Positions 29,623-38,779 of a DNA stretch of 64,000 nucleotides are shown here, piece after piece (position 1 is the first letter of the stretch; each line of letters opens with the position of its first letter). A program made the position numbers and the translations under genes. Below the pieces are notes generated by a model. It was not told where the DNA came from and made no database searches. It saw only the letters and a program-made list of their open reading frames with translations. The DNA comes from Arthrobacter nitrophenolicus (GTDB lineage: Bacteria; Actinomycetota; Actinomycetes; Actinomycetales; Micrococcaceae), in assembly GCF_000332815.1 (NCBI RefSeq), contig NZ_AOFD01000019.1:1-64000 (forward strand), written 5' to 3'.

Positions 29623-30531
29623 TCACGTTGTTCCGGGTAGGTTCGGGTTCGGCGCCCCGGCGGGACCTGCGGTCCCCAGGGCAGCCCCGACGGCATCCGC
29701 GAGGCCCTCGGGCGTCGGCTCAGCTGCCACCGCAGCCACCTGCAGGCCGAGCGCTGCGGCCTGTTCCGCCGTCGAACGCCCGATGGCCACAAGCCGGCAG
29801 CCGTGCAGCGGCGCCAGGTCGGCGATCCGGCGCACGGCGCTGGGTGAGGCTGCCAGGACGGCGTCGATGCTTCCGTCAGCGATGCCTGCCCGGGCCGCGG
29901 CCGGCGAGAGCAGGGAGTACGACGGCGGCACCTGGCCCGGGCCCCCGTCCTCCACCGGAACGGCGAGCCTGCGTTCGGCTGCCGCCGGGTAGTCGACCGT
30001 CCGGTAGGCGGCCACCACGGTGACTTTGCTGCCTGCGGCCCCGAGCCCCTCTGCAAGCGCGGGCGCCGCAATGTCAGCCTGCGGCAGCAGGACCCGTCCG
30101 CCGCCGGGCCATACCTCGAGCAGCCCGGCGGCGGACTGCTCGCCGCGGGGCGTCAGATCCACGCCGAGGCCGTTGGACTCGAGCAGCCTGCGGGTGGCCG
30201 GTCCCACGGCGGCGATCCGGATGCCGGCCGGGATCCACTGGCGCAGGGAAAGCCCGCGGTCCCGCGCCTTGCCGAGGAGCACATGGCCGGTGGTTGCGCT
30301 GGTGAGGACCAGCCAGTCGAACGCCCCGGCTCCCAGTGCGTCACAGGCCACATCCAGGGAATGCTGGTCCGGTGCCCGTTCGAAGTCGATGAGCGGCAGG
30401 AGCATGGCGGTGGCGCCGGCCTTTTCCAGCGCAGCCACCAGTTCCAGTGACCGCTCCGGGCTGCGCGTGATCAGGACCCGGGCCCCTGCCAGCGGCTTGC
30501 CCTGCCCCGATGCGCCCGTTGGCATTCCCAT
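29623..30531 (-). CDS. hemD: Uroporphyrinogen-III synthase
   Basis: Cyclises hydroxymethylbilane with inversion of ring D. About 302 residues, with the two-domain HemD fold: [20 protein letters not shown] at the N-terminus, [36 protein letters not shown], then [15 protein letters not shown] and [20 protein letters not shown]. HemD sequences are poorly conserved, but the pattern and position after hemC make the call firm. The start is ambiguous among TTG 30537, ATG 30531 and ATG 30525; no strong ribosome binding site distinguishes them. Confidence 0.88.
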   Translation of the reverse strand: MGMPTGASGQGKPLAGARVLITRSPERSLELVAALEKAGATAMLLPLIDFERAPDQHSLDVACDALGAGAFDWLVLTSATTGHVLLGKARDRGLSLRQWIPAGIRIAAVGPATRRLLESNGLGVDLTPRGEQSAAGLLEVWPGGGRVLLPQADIAAPALAEGLGAAGSKVTVVAAYRTVDYPAAAERRLAVPVEDGGPGQVPPSYSLLSPAAARAGIADGSIDAVLAASPSAVRRIADLAPLHGCRLVAIGRSTAEQAAALGLQVAAVAAEPTPEGLADAVGAALGTAGPAGAPNPNLPGTT

Positions 30532-30539
30532 GGGCAAGG

Positions 30540-31537
30540 TCAGGATGCCTGGAGGTCTGCGATGTCGGCAGCACCGGCGGCCAGGAGGACCTCGGCCAGT
30601 TCGATGCCCAGAAGGGTGGCGCCCACTTCGGTCAGCCCGTCAGTTGCCCGCTTGTCACGGACGGATGCGGTGCCGTCCACCGCGCAGACAACGCCTTCGA
30701 GGTGCAGCATGCTGCCCTTCCGGTAGGCGTATGCGCCCACCGGGGCCGCGCAGCCGGCTTCCAGCCGGGCCAGCATGGCCCGCTCCGCCGTGACTGCGAG
30801 CCGGGTGTCCGGGTCGTCCAGCGCCGCGAGGGCCTGGGCCAGCACCGCCTGGGATCCTTCGGTTGAGCCGGGCTTCCGCGGGGCGTCGGCGGTGCGGCAC
30901 TCGATGGCCAGGGATCCCTGCCCGGCGGCCGGGAGCATGACGTCGGTTTCCAGGAATTCGCTGACGGCATCCAGCCTGTTGATGCGCTCCAGGCCTGCGG
31001 CAGCAAGCACCACGGCGTCGAGGTCGCAGGACTTGCCGGGCACTACCTGGTCCGTGGTGTTGCCCGGAAGCCCGGGAACCCGGCCCAGGCGGGTGTCCAC
31101 GTTGCCGCGGATGTCAAGGATCTCCAGGTCGGGCCGGGCCGCGCGGAGCTGTGCTGCACGGCGCGGCGAACCGGTGCCCACCGTGGCGCCGGCCGGGAGA
31201 TCGGCAAGTTTCAGCCGTCCCGGGCGCAAAGGACGTCGCGGACGTCAACGCGGCGCGGGGTGGCCGCCAGGCTCAGCCCCACGGCTGCCCCGGTGGGAAG
31301 GTCCTTCAGGGAATGGACGGCCACATCGCATTCGTTCCGCAGCAGCGCGTCCCGCAGCGCTGCCACGAAGACACCGGTGCCGCCCATCTGGGACAGCGAG
31401 CCGGTGAGGACGTCGCCGTCGGTCCTGATGTGGACGAGTTCGACGGGGAAGCCCCCGACGGCGGCCAGCTGGTCGGCGGTCTGCTGCGTTTGCGTCAAAG
31501 CCAGTTTGCTGGCGCGGGTTCCGATCCGGACAGTCAC
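30540..31537 (-). CDS. hemC: Hydroxymethylbilane synthase (frameshift)
   Basis: Polymerises four porphobilinogens on a dipyrromethane cofactor. About 332 residues. The N-terminal domain reads RIGTRASKLALTQTQQTADQ and HSLKDLPTGAAVGLSLAA; the cofactor Cys lies in LEAGCAAPVGAYAYR. The frame breaks near 31216: VLCARDG runs into a stop, but one restored G gives ARDGLKLADLPAGATVGTGS, in register with the rest. The start GTG 31537 overlaps the cpfC stop by 4 bases (GTGA). hemD follows after 2-10 bases depending on its start. Confidence 0.92.
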
Positions 31538-32796
31538 TGCTGTGCTGCTCCTTGCGGTGCTTCCGGCTGCCCCGGCGACGCGGGATAGGGGTCATGGCCC
31601 GTCCCCACAGTGGTGTCGGCGCCGGCGATGGTGGGTTTTTCGCCGCGGAAGTTCGCGCAACAGCCCGGCCGGCAGACGTCGTACCAGGGGCCGAGATCCG
31701 TCACTGCCGGACGCTCGCTGATGTTGTTGGCCTCAGTGCGTTCGCAGATGAGGTCCACCATGCCGTTGACGAACTTGCGGTGGGTGCCGGGCGTGGGAAC
31801 GCGGGTGGCGGCCAGGCCCAGGTTGGCGCACGTCTCCAGCGCTTCGGTGTCGAGGTCCCAGACAACCTCCATGTGGTCGCTGACGAAACCCAGCGGCACG
31901 ATGACGATGCCCTTGGTCCCCTTGCCGGCGAGTTCCTCGATGGCGTCATTGATGTCGGGTTCAAGCCACGGCACGTGCGGGGCGCCGGAGCGTGACTGGT
32001 AGACCAGCGACCACGGCGCCGTGAGGCCGGATTCCTCCTCCACCCGCTGCATGACGGCCGCGGCGGTGGCGAGGTGCTGCGCCACGTAGGCCGACCCCTC
32101 CTCGAATTCGCGGGGCTCGCCGTCGGACTTGCCGGCAGCTTCGGCGTCCCGGGTGGGGATGGAGTGGGTAGCAAAGAGGATCTGGACGGGAGCGTCCGGG
32201 GTGCCGGCTTCGGCCAGCTTCGCACGGACCTCGGCGAGGCCGGCGGCGGTGCCTTCAACGAACGGCTCCACGAAGCCGGGGTGGTCGAAGTACTGGCGGA
32301 CCTTGTCCACTTCCAGGCGTCCGTCCAATCCGGTCTCTGTCAGTGCCATGCCGATGTCCTCGCGGTACTGGCGGCAGCTGGAGTAGCAGGAGTAGGCACT
32401 CGTGGTGATCATCAGCAGGCGGCGGTGGCCGGCGTCGTATGCGTCCTGCAGTGTCTCCGGGATGTAGGGAGCCCAGTTGCGGTTGCCCCACAGCACGGGG
32501 AGGCTGATGCCGCGGGCAGCCAGTTCAGCTTCCAGTGCCGCCTTGAGTTCGCGGTTCTGCTGGTTGATGGGGCTGATGCCGCCGTTTGCGCGGTAGTGGT
32601 GGGAGACCTCCTCCAGGCGCTCGTCCGGGATTCCACGGCCGCGGGTGACGTTGCGGAGGAAGGGAATCACATCATCCTGGCCCTCGGGACCGCCGAAGGA
32701 GGCGAGGAGGACGGCGTCGTAGTTCTTGGGGGCCATCCGGCCCGCCTCCGTCACCGGATTGACGGCGGTGCTGCCTTGGGGATCGCGGGGGCTCAT
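31534..32796 (-). CDS. cpfC: Coproporphyrin III ferrochelatase (CpfC)
   Basis: Inserts Fe(II) into coproporphyrin III. 420 residues, ferrochelatase fold: YDAVLLASFGGPEGQDDV, LPVLWGNRNWAPYIPETL, LLMITTSAYSCYSSCRQYRE, and the conserved His in ILFATHSIPTRDAE. Near the C-terminus CRPGCC together with an upstream Cys fits the [2Fe-2S] cluster found in actinobacterial ferrochelatases. Pairing with ChdC next door shows this belongs to the coproporphyrin-dependent route, so cpfC (formerly hemH) is preferred. ATG 32796 overlaps the chdC stop by 4 bases. Confidence 0.93.
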   Translation of the reverse strand: MSPRDPQGSTAVNPVTEAGRMAPKNYDAVLLASFGGPEGQDDVIPFLRNVTRGRGIPDERLEEVSHHYRANGGISPINQQNRELKAALEAELAARGISLPVLWGNRNWAPYIPETLQDAYDAGHRRLLMITTSAYSCYSSCRQYREDIGMALTETGLDGRLEVDKVRQYFDHPGFVEPFVEGTAAGLAEVRAKLAEAGTPDAPVQILFATHSIPTRDAEAAGKSDGEPREFEEGSAYVAQHLATAAAVMQRVEEESGLTAPWSLVYQSRSGAPHVPWLEPDINDAIEELAGKGTKGIVIVPLGFVSDHMEVVWDLDTEALETCANLGLAATRVPTPGTHRKFVNGMVDLICERTEANNISERPAVTDLGPWYDVCRPGCCANFRGEKPTIAGADTTVGTGHDPYPASPGQPEAPQGAAQQ

Positions 32797-33494
32797 GCCA
32801 GCACCTCGGCTACCTCGCCGGCGGAAATCCGGCGGCCGGTGTAGAACGGGACTTCCTCGCGGACATGGTTGCGTGCCTCAGTGGCGCGCAGGTGGCGCAT
32901 GAGGTCCACCAGGTCAACGAGTTCGGGAGCCTCCAGGCCGAGGATCCATTCCCAGTCGCCGAGCGCGAAGGAGGACACGGTGTTGGAGATGACCTGCGGG
33001 AATTCGCGGCCGAGCAGGCCATGCTCGCGGAGCATCGCGCCGCGCTCCTCCTCGGGCAGGATATACCACTCGTAGGAGCGGACGAACGGGTAGACGCACA
33101 GCCACTCTGCCGGCGTGACGCCGCGCGAGAACGCAGGCGTGTGGTTCTTGGCGAACTCCGCCTCGCGGTGCACGCCCATGGCGGACCAGACGATCTCGGT
33201 TCCGGCGAAGAGCGAGCTGCGGCGGATGTCGCGGATGGCCTGCTGGAGGGCCTCCGGCTTGGGTCCGTGGAGCCACACCATGACGTCGGCATCGGCGCGC
33301 ATGGCGGAGACGTCGTAGCTGCCGCGGTGGGTCACGTGCCCCTCAGCGAGGCGCTGCAGCAGGGCCTCGAAATCGGCGGCAGCATCGGCGCTGCGGACCA
33401 CTGCCTCCGACCGTTTGAAGACAGTCCAGAGGGTGAAAAACTGCTCGGCTGATTCTTCGGTTTTAGTGACAGATTCGGCAGAAGTGTGGCTCAT
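32793..33494 (-). CDS. chdC: Coproheme decarboxylase (HemQ/ChdC)
   Basis: Peroxide-dependent decarboxylation of coproheme III to haem b, the last step of the Gram-positive pathway. 233 residues of the chlorite-dismutase-like superfamily. The motif VRSYEWYILPEEERGAML contains the catalytic Tyr region, and AMGVHREAEFAKNH carries a His as in actinobacterial ChdC proteins with a distal His. A candidate proximal His is in REHGLLG. It heads the chdC-cpfC-hemC-hemD-hemB-LLM-hemL gene run, with a promoter-like sequence at 33512-33539. Confidence 0.93.
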   Translation of the reverse strand: MSHTSAESVTKTEESAEQFFTLWTVFKRSEAVVRSADAAADFEALLQRLAEGHVTHRGSYDVSAMRADADVMVWLHGPKPEALQQAIRDIRRSSLFAGTEIVWSAMGVHREAEFAKNHTPAFSRGVTPAEWLCVYPFVRSYEWYILPEEERGAMLREHGLLGREFPQVISNTVSSFALGDWEWILGLEAPELVDLVDLMRHLRATEARNHVREEVPFYTGRRISAGEVAEVLA

Positions 33495-33511
33495 GGTTAC
33501 AAGTTTGCCCT

Positions 33512-33539
33512 TTAGTACCCGTCAAGTCGAAACCAACAA
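33512..33539 (-). promoter_or_regulatory. Putative promoter of the chdC-cpfC haem operon
   Basis: TTGTTG (33534-33539) and TACTAA (33512-33517) on the minus strand are 16 bases apart and lie just upstream of chdC. This would give a leader of about a dozen bases. AAAGGGC nearby may serve as ribosome binding site. Confidence 0.4.
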
Positions 33540-33609
33540 CTTCTACAACGCGTAGAAGTGGCCAAGATCACACCGCCCGGCGTTTCCCGGTGGTCCGGGT
33601 GCTCCGGCG

Positions 33610-34536
33610 CTAGAGGTTGCGCAGCCGGAAGAGCACCAGGCCGGCCGCACCTGCGACGCCCACCAGTCCGGACCCGAGCCACACCATGGCACTGCGCGGC
33701 TCCGGCTGCGAGTTGAGCGTGGCGCTGCTCCGCGGGCCGGTGCCGGTGCTGTACGGCGTCCACGCCGGGTGGGCCTGGGATGCGCTGTACAGCGGCGCGC
33801 CGCCGGCCTGGCTTTCGGCTGGTGCAGCTGCCGCCGGGCTTGCGGCCGGCGTAGTGGAAAGGGGCCGTTCCGCGGCCGGAACTTCGCTGGATTCACCGGA
33901 CGCGGCGGCGCCGGAATCTGCGGGCGTCTGGCTGGCATCCGCAGCGGCGGGGGCCTCTGCGGTTGCCGGAGCCGTAACCGCCGGAGCAGTGGGGACTGCC
34001 GTGGTTGCGGCAGCGGCGGGCGACGGCGCCGCGCCGGTCTGCGATGCGGCACTATATGTCGTCGGCGTCTGCGCCGGAGCCGGTGCGGTGCCGGTGGATG
34101 CCGCCGAAGTGGGGGTACTGCCTGTCGGAAAAGGGGAAGCTGACGGCGTCGGGGTGGGGACCGCCGTCGCCGTCGGGGAAAGGGTGGCCGTTACCGCCGG
34201 AAAGAGGGCCGGCGGCAAAGACAGCAGCAGGGCAGGGGCTGAAGCGGACGCAACCGGGCCAGCCGTTTCCCGAATGGATGCGCCCGTTCCCTTGCTGCCC
34301 GGCTCTTCACGGTCCTGCCCGGGCGCCGCCTGCAGGCCATGCCCGGCGTTGTCCCGGGATGGCTCGTGCGGCAGGGAGGCTGTTGCCTGCGCCAGCGGGA
34401 TTGTGGGGCTGCCGGGATCAGCCAGCCCTTCGTCTGCTTGGGACGCCGTGGCGCCTGTGGCTAGAACCAGTACCGCTCCGATTGCCGCTGCATAACCGCC
34501 GCGTCGGATTCCCCCATGGATACCAGTCCGGGACAT
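33610..34536 (-). CDS. Secreted Ala/Pro/Thr-rich protein with C-terminal membrane anchor
   Basis: 308 residues, not recognised as a known family. A signal peptide is visible (basic MSRTGIHGGIRRGG, then AAIGAVLVLATGATASQA), followed by about 230 residues of low-complexity Ala, Pro, Thr and Ser, and a C-terminal hydrophobic segment (MVWLGSGLVGVAGAAGLVLF) ending in basic RLRNL. That is the layout of a surface stalk anchored by a tail helix, but no LPxTG sortase motif is present. Start codon uncertain: ATG 34536 gives the best signal peptide; ATG 34563 has TAGGGT 8 bases upstream. It sits between cgoX and chdC with gaps of over 100 bases on both sides, so it may not belong to the haem operon. Confidence 0.7.
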   Translation of the reverse strand: MSRTGIHGGIRRGGYAAAIGAVLVLATGATASQADEGLADPGSPTIPLAQATASLPHEPSRDNAGHGLQAAPGQDREEPGSKGTGASIRETAGPVASASAPALLLSLPPALFPAVTATLSPTATAVPTPTPSASPFPTGSTPTSAASTGTAPAPAQTPTTYSAASQTGAAPSPAAAATTAVPTAPAVTAPATAEAPAAADASQTPADSGAAASGESSEVPAAERPLSTTPAASPAAAAPAESQAGGAPLYSASQAHPAWTPYSTGTGPRSSATLNSQPEPRSAMVWLGSGLVGVAGAAGLVLFRLRNL

Positions 34537-34675
34537 TGAAAGCTCGGACCTGTGTTGAACCATAGTCATCGACCCTAGCCATGGAGCAGAGGGAATTGAA
34601 AGCCGGTGAAACGGCGCTGGACCACCCGCCGGAAACGCTGCCGGCACCCAACCCCGTCCTGACCAGCGAAGACGT

Positions 34676-36133
34676 TCAGCCTGCCAGATTCCGGATCTGT
34701 TGTTGCGTGTCGGACACCACGGCGGCGAGGCCGTTGCCGGCAACCCAGCCACCCACCACGGCAAGGCCGCCCGCACTGTTGCAGGCCTCGCGGATGGCAG
34801 CCACCCTCGCACGATGGCCGACGGCGGCGAACGGCAGGGCCCCGCGCCAGCGGACCACGTCCCAATCCACGATGTTTTCCCGGCTGATGTCCACGCCCAG
34901 CAGGGCTGAGGCGTCCCGTAGTGAGGCAGCCAGGAGTTCATCGTCCGTCCCGGGGCCGGCTGGCAGTCCCCCAACGCCGTCCACCCGGCCGTAGGACAGC
35001 CGCAGGACGTGCCGGCCCGGGCCGGCGGCTGCGGCCAGCCAGTCCCATTTGCCGGTGGCGTGCGTCAGCGCCTTCGCTTCAATTCCCGCGGTCTGCGGCG
35101 CCACCAGGATGCCCGTGCCGCGGGGGCGGCGGTCCAAGGCGGGATTGTCCAGGACCAGTGTGACCAGCTTGACGTCGGGCCCGGCTGCCGGCTTCCTGCC
35201 GGCGACGGCGGGCACCGGCCCGGCCAGGAGGTCGACGGCGGCCGGACCGTCCACCGCGACCACGAGCAGGGCGGCGTCGAAGTCAGCACCGCCGGCCGCA
35301 ACGCGCCAGCCTTCCGGTGTGCGGCGGACGGCGACGGCGGTTGTCGCGGCCAGGAGCGTGACATCCCGTTGACGGAGGTCCTCCAGGAGCGCGCCCACCA
35401 GGGTGTGCATGCCGCCTTCCAGGCCAGCGACGGCGGATCCTGCCTTGGCGGGTCTGCCATTGACGGTTGCCGTGCCCTGCGCGGGAGGTGCACCGGATCC
35501 CTTCCGCTGGGCGGCGACGGCTCCGGCGAGGGACCCGTGTTGCCGGAGCCGGGTGCGGAGGCCGGGGGCCACCATGTCGACGTCCAGCAGCCCGGGATCG
35601 GCCGAGTGGACGCCTCCCACTACGGGGGCCACCAGCCGGTCCAGGACGCGGGCGCCCATCCGGGCTTTGACCAGGGCTGACACGCTGGTGACTTCCTGCC
35701 CGGTACCCACCGAGGCCGGCAGGATCCGGTCCAGGGACGCCCGGAGCGAGCCGAGCAGCCCGAGGGAACGGCGTACTTCCGGGTCCCAGGGATTGGCGGG
35801 AATGCCCAGCACGCCGGTCCGGGGCAGTTCCCGCGGACCCTCCGGCAACTGGACCCAGGCGCCTCCCGGCCGGGGCGACACAATCTTTGCCGCCAGCCCC
35901 AGCTCGGAGGCCAGCTTCGAAACCGCGTCGGACCGGGTGGCGAAGGACTCTGCGCCGCTGTCGAGCACCAGGCCGGCCACCACGTGGCTCCCAACACAGC
36001 CGCCCCAGGCATCGCCGGCTTCAAGGACGGTGACCCTGTAGCCGGCGGCTGCCAGCCCGCGCGCGGAGAGCAGCCCGGAAATCCCGCCGCCCACCACCAG
36101 CGCGGTCTGTGCCGAAGCCGGCGCGCTCTCCAC
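34676..36133 (-). CDS. cgoX: Coproporphyrinogen III oxidase (CgoX, HemY-type)
   Basis: FAD enzyme oxidising coproporphyrinogen III to coproporphyrin III (older name protoporphyrinogen oxidase, hemG/hemY). 485 residues. The dinucleotide-binding motif ALVVGGGISGLLSARGLAAA lies at about residue 11, followed by VTVLEAGDAWGGCVGSH. The C-terminal FAD segment GLAVVGGWVAGNGLAAVVSD closes the cofactor site. The pathway context (CpfC, ChdC) assigns it to the coproporphyrin branch. GTG 36133 is 3 bases after the hemE stop, implying coupled expression. Confidence 0.92.
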   Translation of the reverse strand: MESAPASAQTALVVGGGISGLLSARGLAAAGYRVTVLEAGDAWGGCVGSHVVAGLVLDSGAESFATRSDAVSKLASELGLAAKIVSPRPGGAWVQLPEGPRELPRTGVLGIPANPWDPEVRRSLGLLGSLRASLDRILPASVGTGQEVTSVSALVKARMGARVLDRLVAPVVGGVHSADPGLLDVDMVAPGLRTRLRQHGSLAGAVAAQRKGSGAPPAQGTATVNGRPAKAGSAVAGLEGGMHTLVGALLEDLRQRDVTLLAATTAVAVRRTPEGWRVAAGGADFDAALLVVAVDGPAAVDLLAGPVPAVAGRKPAAGPDVKLVTLVLDNPALDRRPRGTGILVAPQTAGIEAKALTHATGKWDWLAAAAGPGRHVLRLSYGRVDGVGGLPAGPGTDDELLAASLRDASALLGVDISRENIVDWDVVRWRGALPFAAVGHRARVAAIREACNSAGGLAVVGGWVAGNGLAAVVSDTQQQIRNLAG

Positions 36134-36136
36134 GGA

Positions 36137-37230
36137 CTACTCCGGGGAGATGGAGTGGATGAGTTCCACCACCCGGGTCAGGACATCGGGGTCCGTCTCG
36201 GGCGGCACGCCGTGGCCCAGGTTGAGGACGTGTCCGGGGGCCGACGAGCCTGCCGCGATGACCTCACGGACGTGGGCTTCAAGGATTTCCCAGGGGGCCG
36301 GAAGCAGGGCGGGGTCAATGTTGCCCTGCAGGGGTACTGTGCCGCCCAGGCGGCGGTTGGCTTCGTCAAGGGGCAGCCGGTAGTCGACACCCACCACATC
36401 GACGCCTACATCCTTCATGGCCACCAGGAGCTCCGAGGTGCCGGTGCCGAAGTGGACCAACGGGGCACCGAGGTGCCGGACGTGGTCCAGCGCGCGGGTC
36501 GAGGCAGGCGCGACGTACCGGGTGTAATCGGCCAGGCCCAGGGATCCGGCCCAGGAATCGAACAGCTGGCCGGCGGAGGCACCTGCCTCGAGCTGTGCCT
36601 GGAGGAACATCCCGGACGCGTCGGCAGCCCAGTTGGCCAGGGCAGACCAGGTTTCCGGGTCGGCGTGCATCATGGTGCGCGGCCCGAGGTGGTCGCGGGA
36701 AGGCTTGCCCTCCACCATGTAGGCAGCAGCGTGAACGGGGCGCCGGCGAAACCGATCAGCGGGGTCTTGCCGAGCTCGGCCACCGTCAGCCGGACCGCTT
36801 CCCGGATCGGTTCCAGCGCCTCCCAGGTCAGCTGCGGCAGCGCCGCGACATCGGCTGCCGTCCGGACGGGCTTGTCGAGGACGGGGCCCACTCCGGGAAC
36901 GATGTCCACGCCCACGCCAGCAAGCTTCAGCGGAATGACGATATCGGAGAAGAAAATGCCTGCGTCAACGTCGTGCCGGCGGACCGGCTGGAGGGTGATC
37001 TCGGACGCCAGTTCCGGCCGCAGGCAGGAGTCCAGCATGGCAATGCCCTCACGGACCTTGAGGTACTCGGGCAGGGAACGCCCCGCCTGCCGCATGAACC
37101 AGACAGGACGGCGGGAGGGTTTGCCGCCGCGGTAGGCAGTGATCAGCGGAGAGTCCGCGGTGCGGCCGTCCAGCAGCGGATGGTCAGCGGCAAGGGCGCC
37201 GGCAGCGGAGACGGCAGGGCTAGAAGTCAT
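36137..37230 (-). CDS. hemE: Uroporphyrinogen decarboxylase (frameshift)
   Basis: Decarboxylates the four acetate side chains of uroporphyrinogen III. About 364 residues. [17 protein letters not shown] is the N-terminal signature, [17 protein letters not shown] follows, and GFAGAPFTL the second signature. The frame breaks near 36729; one restored base turns FTLLPTWW into [16 protein letters not shown] and joins the second half, which ends [19 protein letters not shown]. The start ATG 37230 gives [11 protein letters not shown]; upstream in-frame codons to 37323 are not supported. It is divergent from hemA and coupled to cgoX. Confidence 0.92.
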
Positions 37231-37374
37231 GCCTTTGATTGTGCCGAAGATCAGCGCCAAAAGATAACGACAGCCTGTCATCCCCGGGGCAGGATTTCCC
37301 GTCGTGGCAGGAATCACAGGCACGGGTACCTCCCTGACCGGGGAGGGAGTTGTTCTACCGAGGAACGAAAAAGC

Positions 37375-37380
37375 TATGAT
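37375..37380 (+). promoter_or_regulatory. -10 element TATGAT of hemA
   Basis: TATGAT lies 9 bases before GTG 37390, with TTGTTC 19 bases further upstream as a weak -35 candidate. Any leader would be only a few bases long. Confidence 0.45.
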
Positions 37381-37389
37381 TGGTCTGCT

Positions 37390-38709
37390 GTGGTTCTTTT
37401 TTCATTGGTGGCTACACACGCCGACATCGATCTTGAGACCGTTGCTCAGTTGAGCAACGGTTCCTCCGGGATTGCCACGAACGCCCTCACCGGTTCACCG
37501 GCGGTGACGGGCGCGGTTGTCCTTGCCACCTGCAACCGCTATGAGATCTACGGGGAGGCGCCCCATCCGGATGATGTAGAGGCAGCCCGCGCAGCCCTTG
37601 TCGCCCAGATCAGCGAAGCCAGCGGCCTGAGTGAGCCGCTCGTGTCCCGCTCCTTCAGCACGCGAACCGGCCCCGAAGTAACCCAGCACCTCTTCGCCGT
37701 CAGCGCCGGACTGGACTCCGCCGTCGTCGGGGAACGGGAAATCGCAGGCCAGGTACGCCGCGCACTGATCACCGCCCAGCATGAAGGCACCGCCAGCGCG
37801 GGGTTGGTCCGGCTGTTCCAGGCCGCCTCCAAAACGGCAAAGGACGTAGGCGCCCAGACTGCGCTCGGTTCGCGCGGCCTGTCCATCGTGTCCGTCGCCC
37901 TGGACCTTGCAACGGATCTTTCCGAAAACCCGGACTGGTCCAGCAAGAAGGTTGTGGTCTTTGGGACCGGAGCCTACGCCGGCGCAACCATGGCACTACT
38001 CCGCGAACGCGGCTGCACGGACATCTCCGTCTTCTCCTCCTCCGGCCGGGCCGAAGGGTTCGTCGCCACGCGGGGCGGCACCGCCCTCGACGACGATTCC
38101 CTCAACCCCGCCGTGGCCGCCGCGGACGTCATGATCGGCTGCAGCGGTTCGGACACCCGGGTGGAGGCGGACGAGCTCGCCCAGGTCCGCGCCAACTCCC
38201 CGCAGCCGCTGATCGCCATCGACCTGGCGCTCACCCACGACTTCGACCCCGCCGTCGGCGAGCTGGACGGCGTCGAACTCCTCACCCTTGAATCCGTCCG
38301 CCTCGCCGCGCCGCAGGAACAGGCCGAATCGCTGGCGCAGGCAAGCAGCATCGTCAACGGTGCCGCCACCGCTTTTGAACAGGAACGCGAGGCCAGGTCC
38401 GTGGATTCCGCCATTGTTGCCCTGCGCCGCCACACCATGAACGTCCTGGACGCCGAAATGGAAAAAGTCCGGGCCCGGCACGGCTGCACCGCCGCTGCCG
38501 AGGAAGTGGAATTCGCACTCCGCCGCATGGTCAAGCAGCTGCTGCACGTCCCTACGGTCCGCGCCAGGGAACTGGCGGCCAACGGCCAGCAGGACGAGTA
38601 CGTGGCGGCCCTGGAGGCCCTCTACGGCATCACCGTAGAGCAGCCCGCCGCCCGCCCGTCCGCCCAGGCTGAATGCCCGGTGGACCACCGGGGCCTCGAA
38701 AGCGCCTGA
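37390..38709 (+). CDS. hemA: Glutamyl-tRNA reductase
   Basis: Reduces glutamyl-tRNA to glutamate-1-semialdehyde, the committed haem step. 439 residues. Catalytic Cys in [12 protein letters not shown] (about residue 46), [34 protein letters not shown], and the NADPH-binding [19 protein letters not shown]. The start GTG 37390 gives [16 protein letters not shown], the expected N-terminus; the open frame runs on upstream through hemE on the other strand, but that part has no conservation. It is divergent from hemE and closed by a long palindrome. Confidence 0.94.
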   Translation: MVLFSLVATHADIDLETVAQLSNGSSGIATNALTGSPAVTGAVVLATCNRYEIYGEAPHPDDVEAARAALVAQISEASGLSEPLVSRSFSTRTGPEVTQHLFAVSAGLDSAVVGEREIAGQVRRALITAQHEGTASAGLVRLFQAASKTAKDVGAQTALGSRGLSIVSVALDLATDLSENPDWSSKKVVVFGTGAYAGATMALLRERGCTDISVFSSSGRAEGFVATRGGTALDDDSLNPAVAAADVMIGCSGSDTRVEADELAQVRANSPQPLIAIDLALTHDFDPAVGELDGVELLTLESVRLAAPQEQAESLAQASSIVNGAATAFEQEREARSVDSAIVALRRHTMNVLDAEMEKVRARHGCTAAAEEVEFALRRMVKQLLHVPTVRARELAANGQQDEYVAALEALYGITVEQPAARPSAQAECPVDHRGLESA

Positions 38710-38717
38710 ACCCAACT

Positions 38718-38774
38718 TGCTCTATCAGATATGGCTCCCAAAACACAGTTTTGGGAGCCATATCTGATAGAGCA
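38718..38774. repeat. Perfect 27-bp palindrome with 3-base loop
   Basis: Arms 38718-38744 and 38748-38774 are exact reverse complements around ACA. The arm begins TGCTCTATCAGATATGG and ends CTCCCAAAAC, about 44 percent GC, clearly below the neighbourhood. It lies between convergent hemA and moeZ and may serve as a bidirectional terminator, but its length, symmetry and base composition also fit a mobile or protein-binding palindrome. Confidence 0.9.
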
Positions 38775-38779
38775 TCGGG

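Noticed and set aside
30540..37230. hemC and hemE as pseudogenes
   Set aside because: Both halves are fully conserved and one base repairs each; haem genes around them are intact, so error is likelier than decay.
36595..37389. N-terminal extension of HemA
   Set aside because: It covers hemE on the other strand and has no HemA conservation; GTG 37390 fits the family N-terminus.
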